Assembly: GCF_900091575.1 (NCBI RefSeq)
Contig: NZ_FMCR01000004.1
Location: 248,001 to 312,000 of the forward strand
From: Micromonospora saelicesensis
Lineage (GTDB): Bacteria; Actinomycetota; Actinomycetes; Mycobacteriales; Micromonosporaceae
Direction of reading: 5' to 3'
DNA: 64,000 nucleotides
Notes under the pieces: generated by a model
Seen by the model: the letters and a program-made list of their open reading frames with translations, nothing else
What the model was told of the DNA's origin: nothing
Database searches by the model: none
In this document: one piece after another, positions 60,199 to 64,000 of the stretch
How the letters are laid out: every line of letters begins with the position of its first letter
Numbering within the stretch: position 1 is the first letter of the stretch
Translations under genes and position numbers: made by a program

Positions 60199-61478
60199 GC
60201 GGAGATGCGATGACCTGCAACGGTGGGCACGACCGTCTGACCAGTTGGCGAGAGCGCGAGGCGGCCCTCTATCGCGTGCTCCCCTTCGGCGGTCTGACCC
60301 TGGGCACCCTGCTGGCCCTCGTCGCACCGGCACCCCAGCACCTCGGGGCGCTGCCCACCCTCGCCGTCGCCGTGGCGGCCGGATGCTGGGTCGCCTGGTT
60401 CGTCACACTGCACCCCGGCTGGCAGAGCCGGCGCACGCTGATGGCGGTCTACTACGCCGGGCTGCTCACGTTCGCCGCCGCGCTGGTGGCCGCCAGCCCG
60501 TGGTACGGCTTCTTCGCCTGGATCGGCTACATCCACGCCTTTCCGGTGCTGCCCGGGCGCTGGCGGGTCGTCGGCGTGGTCACCACGGCCACCCTCGTCG
60601 CCACCTCTCAGGGCGGTGGTCTGTCGGTGGCGGTGTCGCACTGGCCGCTCTGGTTGGTGCTGGTGCTGTTCAACCTGGTGGTCGCCGGCTCGGTGACCTG
60701 GTTCGCGATGATCGCCGAACAGGAGGACGCCAGACGCAAGCGATTGGTGGCGGAACTCGGCGAGACCAACCGCCAACTCACCGAGACGGTCAGTGAGAAC
60801 GCCGGGCTCCACGCCCAACTACTCACCCAGGCCCGGGAGGCCGGCGTGCTGGACGAACGGCAACGGATGGCGCGCGAGATCCACGACACCCTGGCGCAGG
60901 GGTTGACCGGCATCATCACCCAGTTGGAGGCGGCCGAGCAGACCCGCGACCGGTCTGCCGACTGGCGCCGGCACGTCGACAATGCGCTCGCCCTGGCCCG
61001 GGAGAGCCTCACCGAGGCCCGCCGTTCGGTACAGGCGGTCCGTCCGGAACCGTTGGAGACGGCCCGGCTACCGGACGCCCTCGTCGAGCTGGGCGGACGC
61101 TGGTCGGCCCTGAACGGGGTACGGGCCGACGTGGCCACCACCGGCACGCCCCGCCCACTGCACCCGGAGGTCGAGGTGACCCTGCTACGGGCCGCCCAGG
61201 AGGCGCTGTCCAACGTGGCCCGGCACGCCGCCGCGTCCCGGGTCGGGCTGACCCTGTCGTACATGGCGGACGTGGTCACGCTCGACGTCCGTGACGACGG
61301 GGCGGGCTTCGACCTCACCGATCAGCCGCTGCCCCGTGAGCCGGGCGGCGGGTACGGGCTGACCGTCATGCGGCAACGGGTGACAGGGGTCGGTGGCGAG
61401 TTGGCCGTCGAATCCGAGCCGGGCAGCGGCACCGCCATCTCGGCGTCCGTTCCCGCGCTACCCGGAGGTGCCGGTTGA
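60195..61478 (+). CDS. DesK/NarX-type sensor histidine kinase
   Basis: The 427-residue kinase has about six N-terminal membrane helices (residues 25-185), a coiled-coil linker (ARRKRLVAELGETNRQLTET) and HisKA_3 with the phosphoacceptor His in RMAREIHDTLAQGLTG. HATPase has EALSNVARHAAASRV and a DDGAGFDL-type ATP-lid motif. Start GTG 60195 overlaps the permease stop; ATG 60210 with GGAG 5 bases upstream is an alternative. It probably senses membrane stress and regulates the exporter. Confidence 0.92.
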   Translation: MSGDAMTCNGGHDRLTSWREREAALYRVLPFGGLTLGTLLALVAPAPQHLGALPTLAVAVAAGCWVAWFVTLHPGWQSRRTLMAVYYAGLLTFAAALVAASPWYGFFAWIGYIHAFPVLPGRWRVVGVVTTATLVATSQGGGLSVAVSHWPLWLVLVLFNLVVAGSVTWFAMIAEQEDARRKRLVAELGETNRQLTETVSENAGLHAQLLTQAREAGVLDERQRMAREIHDTLAQGLTGIITQLEAAEQTRDRSADWRRHVDNALALARESLTEARRSVQAVRPEPLETARLPDALVELGGRWSALNGVRADVATTGTPRPLHPEVEVTLLRAAQEALSNVARHAAASRVGLTLSYMADVVTLDVRDDGAGFDLTDQPLPREPGGGYGLTVMRQRVTGVGGELAVESEPGSGTAISASVPALPGGAG

Positions 61479-62116
61479 CCGCCCCGGTTCGGCTGCTGAT
61501 CGTCGACGACCATCCGGTGGTGCGGGACGGCCTGCGGGGGATGTTCACCGGCGACCCCGATTTCGAGGTGGTGGGCGAGGCGGCGGACGGTTCGGAGGCG
61601 TTGGTCCTGGTCGCGACGCTGCGGCCGGACGTGGTGCTGATGGATCTGCGGATGCCCGGCATGGACGGGGTGACCGCCATCGGCAGGCTGGCTCGCGCCG
61701 GCAGCGCCGCCCGGGTGCTGGTGCTCACCACCTACGACACGGACGCGGACGTGCTGCCGGCGATCGAGGCCGGTGCGACCGGTTACCTGCTCAAGGACAC
61801 ACCTCGGGAGGATCTGGTTCGGGCGGTCCGGGCCGCGGCCCGGGGTGAGTCGGTGCTCGCGCCGAGCGTCGCCGGCCGGCTGATGGGCCGGCTGCGCGCT
61901 CCCGCCGAGGAGCCGCTCAGTCAACGGGAGCTTGAGGTGCTCACCCTGGTGGCCCGGGGTGCCTCCAACCGGGAGGCGGCGACCCGCCTGTTCATCAGCG
62001 AGGCCACCGTCAAGACGCACCTGCTGCACCTGTACGCCAAGCTCGGGGTCAACGACCGGGCCGCCGCGGTGGCCACCGCGTACGACCGGGGGTTGCTGAC
62101 GCCCGGCGGGCGGTGA
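61475..62116 (+). CDS. NarL/LuxR-family response regulator
   Basis: The 213-residue regulator has receiver features LLIVDDHPVVRDGLRGMF, phosphoacceptor in VVLMDLRMPGMDG and Lys in GYLLKDTPRED. The LuxR HTH reads LSQRELEVLTLVARGASNRE, then ATRLFISEATVKTHLLHLYA. The start is TTG at 61475, overlapping the kinase stop and preceded by GGAGG at 61464-61468; no ATG/GTG starts the conserved N-terminus. It pairs with the kinase upstream. Confidence 0.93.
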   Translation: MTAPVRLLIVDDHPVVRDGLRGMFTGDPDFEVVGEAADGSEALVLVATLRPDVVLMDLRMPGMDGVTAIGRLARAGSAARVLVLTTYDTDADVLPAIEAGATGYLLKDTPREDLVRAVRAAARGESVLAPSVAGRLMGRLRAPAEEPLSQRELEVLTLVARGASNREAATRLFISEATVKTHLLHLYAKLGVNDRAAAVATAYDRGLLTPGGR

Positions 62117-62139
62117 GCGGCACCGGGCAGGATGGGCGG

Positions 62140-63108
62140 GTGCGCGCGTCCCGACTGATCTCGTTGCTGTTGCTGTTGCAGTCGCGCGGGTCCATGACCG
62201 CGAGCGAGTTGGCTCGGGAGCTGGAGATTTCCGAGCGGACCGTCTATCGGGACGTTCTGGCGCTCTCCGCGGCGGGTGTGCCGGTCTACGCCGACCGGGG
62301 GCGGGCCGGCGGTTACCGACTGCTCGGCGGGTACCGCACCCGGCTGACCGGGCTGACCCGGGACGAGGCGGAGGCGCTCTTCCTCGCCGGGCTGCCCGGG
62401 CCGGCCGGCGAGATGGGGCTCGCCGACGCTGTCGCGTCCGCCGAGCTGAAGGTGCTCGCCGCGCTGCCACCCGCCCTGCGCGACGCGCCGGCCCGTGCCG
62501 GGCAGCGGTTCCACCTGGACGTGCCGGGCTGGTTCCGGGAGACCGCACCACCGCTCTGGCTGCCGGAGCTGGCCCGGGCGGTCTGGGGCGATTGGGTGGT
62601 GGAGCTGCGCTACCGACGCGGCGACCAGGAGGCGACCCGCCAGGTCGAGCCGTACGGCCTGGTGCTCAAGAGCGGGGTCTGGTATCTGGTCGGCCGGGTC
62701 GGCGACGACGTGCGCACCTACCGGGTGGACCGGGTCACCGGGGTCGAGGTGGGCGACGAGCACTTCGACCGCGACGAGGGCTTCGACCTGGCCGGGCACT
62801 GGCGCGAGCAGGCCGGGTCGTTCCTGCGGACCATGCTGCGGGCAGAGGTCGCCGTCCGGCTGAGCCCCGCCGGCCTGCGCCAGCTCCGGCACCTGGTCGA
62901 TGCCCCCTTCGTGTACGACGAACTGGTCGCCGCCGCCAGCCCACCCGACGGGCAGGGCTGGGTGGTGACGCGGGTGCCCGTCGAGTCGGTCCAGGTGGCG
63001 TACCACCAACTGCTGGGGCTCGGCCCCGAGGTGGAGGTCCTCGACCCACCCGAGCTGCGCCAGTTGTTCGCGGCGAGCGCCGAGCGGCTCGCCGCGCTCT
63101 ACCGGTAG
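62140..63108 (+). CDS. WYL-domain transcriptional regulator (YafY family)
   Basis: The protein has an N-terminal HTH (VRASRLISLLLLLQSRGSMT, ASELARELEISERTVYRDVL) and a WYL domain ending in a WCX region; the core reads VEPYGLVLKSGVWYLVGRVG. WYL domains often sense nucleic acids or ligands. GTG at 62140 starts the conserved family N-terminus; GTG 62113 overlaps the response-regulator stop and is an alternative. Its 3' end overlaps the convergent SDR by 10 bases. Function unknown. Confidence 0.9.
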   Translation: MRASRLISLLLLLQSRGSMTASELARELEISERTVYRDVLALSAAGVPVYADRGRAGGYRLLGGYRTRLTGLTRDEAEALFLAGLPGPAGEMGLADAVASAELKVLAALPPALRDAPARAGQRFHLDVPGWFRETAPPLWLPELARAVWGDWVVELRYRRGDQEATRQVEPYGLVLKSGVWYLVGRVGDDVRTYRVDRVTGVEVGDEHFDRDEGFDLAGHWREQAGSFLRTMLRAEVAVRLSPAGLRQLRHLVDAPFVYDELVAAASPPDGQGWVVTRVPVESVQVAYHQLLGLGPEVEVLDPPELRQLFAASAERLAALYR

Positions 63109-64000
63109 CCGGTCACGTCCGCCGGCTTGCCCGCGTCGACCACCTCGGTGATGTAGCGGAAACCCTCGGGTTGGCTGCCGTCGAGGTCGGTGAAGCCGTA
63201 CACCTTGGACAGCGTGCCGGCGTCGACGGATCTGCCGCTCCAGCGGGCCTTCTCCTCGTCGGCGGCGAGCGCGGCCACTGCCCGGCCGACGAAGGCCGGG
63301 GTCTCCGAGATGAGGAAGTTCGGGTCGGTGGCGGCACCGTCGCGCCAGTTCTCCTCGGTCACGCCGAAGTGCTCCAGCATCGCCTCGGAACGGATCCAGC
63401 CGGGGGTGAGCGCCACGGCCGTGCAGCCGTGCGGCTTCAGCTCGTGCGCCTGGCTGAAGGCGAGCCGGTTGACCGAGACCTTGGCCAGGTCGTAGAAGAC
63501 CGACAGCCGGTAGTTCTCGTCGTTGTACGCCTTGGTGCCGTCGCCCATCTCCACCACCAGGCCGCCGGGCTTGCGGATCAGCAGCGGCAGGGCGAAGTGG
63601 CTGGTGATGATGTGCGTGTCGACGGCCAGACGCAGGGTACGGAAGCCGGCGTCGAGCGGCTGCTCCCAGACCGGCTTGTCCCAGGTGACCATTGGGTCGC
63701 CGCCCCAGATGTCGTTCACCAGCACGTCGAGTTGACCCTGCTCGGCGTCGATCCGGGCGACCAGGTCGCGGACCTGCTCGGGCACCAGGTGGTCGACCTG
63801 AACGGCGATGCCGGTGCCGCCGGCCGCGCTGACCAGCTCGGCGGTCTCCTCGATGGTCTCCGGTCGGTCCATCTCCGAGCGGCCGGCCCGGGTGCTGCGA
63901 CCGGTGGCGTAGACCGTGGCACCGGCCGCGCCGAGCTGAACGGCGATCTGCCGCCCGGCACCACGGGTGGCACCGGCGACGAGCGCGATCTTTCCTGTGA
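63099..64000 (-). CDS. Short-chain dehydrogenase/reductase, 5' end missing
   Basis: The gene runs on the minus strand and is cut by the window end: the frame is still open at 63998. It begins in view with KIALVAGATRGAGRQIAVQL, the cofactor-binding GxxxGxG motif (ATRGAG), preceded by a few missing residues. Active-site NVSYRLSVFYDLAKVSVNRL-like pattern holds YxxxK as YDLAK. An internal ATG at 63872 is not the true start. Substrate unknown. It overlaps the WYL gene at its end. Confidence 0.9.
   Translation of the reverse strand, partial: TGKIALVAGATRGAGRQIAVQLGAAGATVYATGRSTRAGRSEMDRPETIEETAELVSAAGGTGIAVQVDHLVPEQVRDLVARIDAEQGQLDVLVNDIWGGDPMVTWDKPVWEQPLDAGFRTLRLAVDTHIITSHFALPLLIRKPGGLVVEMGDGTKAYNDENYRLSVFYDLAKVSVNRLAFSQAHELKPHGCTAVALTPGWIRSEAMLEHFGVTEENWRDGAATDPNFLISETPAFVGRAVAALAADEEKARWSGRSVDAGTLSKVYGFTDLDGSQPEGFRYITEVVDAGKPADVTGYR

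Overview
The window is high-GC (about 70% or more by eye) actinobacterial chromosome. Mycothiol genes, a BldN-type sigma factor with its membrane anti-sigma factor, a Rex-controlled haem operon and palindromic intergenic repeats all fit a Micromonospora-like organism (family Micromonosporaceae); the genus is an inference. No rRNA, tRNA, CRISPR array, transposase, phage or secondary-metabolite cluster was recognised.

Layout. 0-6 kb: a 5'-truncated tandem GNAT, a large secreted nuclease, an ECF sigma factor and its CU044_5270-type membrane partner. 6.1-11.8 kb (-): tightly coupled rex-hemA-hemC-cobA/hemD-hemB operon with a Rex operator upstream. 12.2-16.8 kb: a DesK-type two-component pair, HAD hydrolase, glutaredoxin-like protein and AMP-dependent acyl ligase. 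17.2-20.5 kb: bldN, rsbN and a SerB1-like phosphatase. 20.5-23.4 kb (-): PlsC-like acyltransferase, GalE-like SDR, the 33-residue ribosomal protein bS22 and a small HTH protein. 23.6-31 kb (-): MacB-like export system (permease, ATPase, lipoprotein adaptor), a membrane metallopeptidase, a TetR/hydrolase pair and proline dehydrogenase. 31.1-33.2 kb (+): a YgiB-like lipoprotein with a glutathionylspermidine-synthase-like ATP-grasp enzyme, and a CGNR zinc-finger protein. 33.2-40 kb: sugar-phosphate isomerase-like protein, Ppx, a Cys-rich conserved protein, RegX3/SenX3, PhoU behind a PHO-box-like region, and phosphoglycerate mutase. 40-43 kb: two tandem MFS transporters. 43.2-50.4 kb: a histone-H1-like Rho_N fusion, YbjN-like protein, MshA, SDR, methyltransferase-like protein, MurB and a mycothiol-dependent-isomerase-family protein. 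50.5-56.3 kb (+): a CebEFG-BglC-CebR beta-glucoside operon with two palindromic operators. 56.3-64 kb: tandem GNAT, EI24/CysZ-like membrane protein, ABC-2 exporter with a DesK-type two-component pair and WYL regulator, and an SDR cut by the window end.

How it fits together. From memory, the core gene order (murB, SDR, mshA, ybjN-like, gpm, senX3-regX3, Cys-rich protein, ppx, isomerase, HTH, bS22, galE-like, plsC-like, serB1-like, glutaredoxin-like, hemACDB) matches M. tuberculosis Rv0482-Rv0512 in reverse. Actinomycete-specific blocks (bldN/rsbN, MacB system, MFS pair, YgiBC-like pair) are interposed. The regulatory DNA stands out: Rex, PHO, CebR-like and TetR-like operators, a candidate sigma-BldN promoter, and a palindromic repeat family whose arms co-vary between copies. 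I found no clearly new defence or biosynthetic system. The least explained items are the repeat family, the 106-bp stem-loop element at 36.1 kb, the H1-like fusion protein, the YgiBC-like pair and an orphan operator at 57.4 kb.
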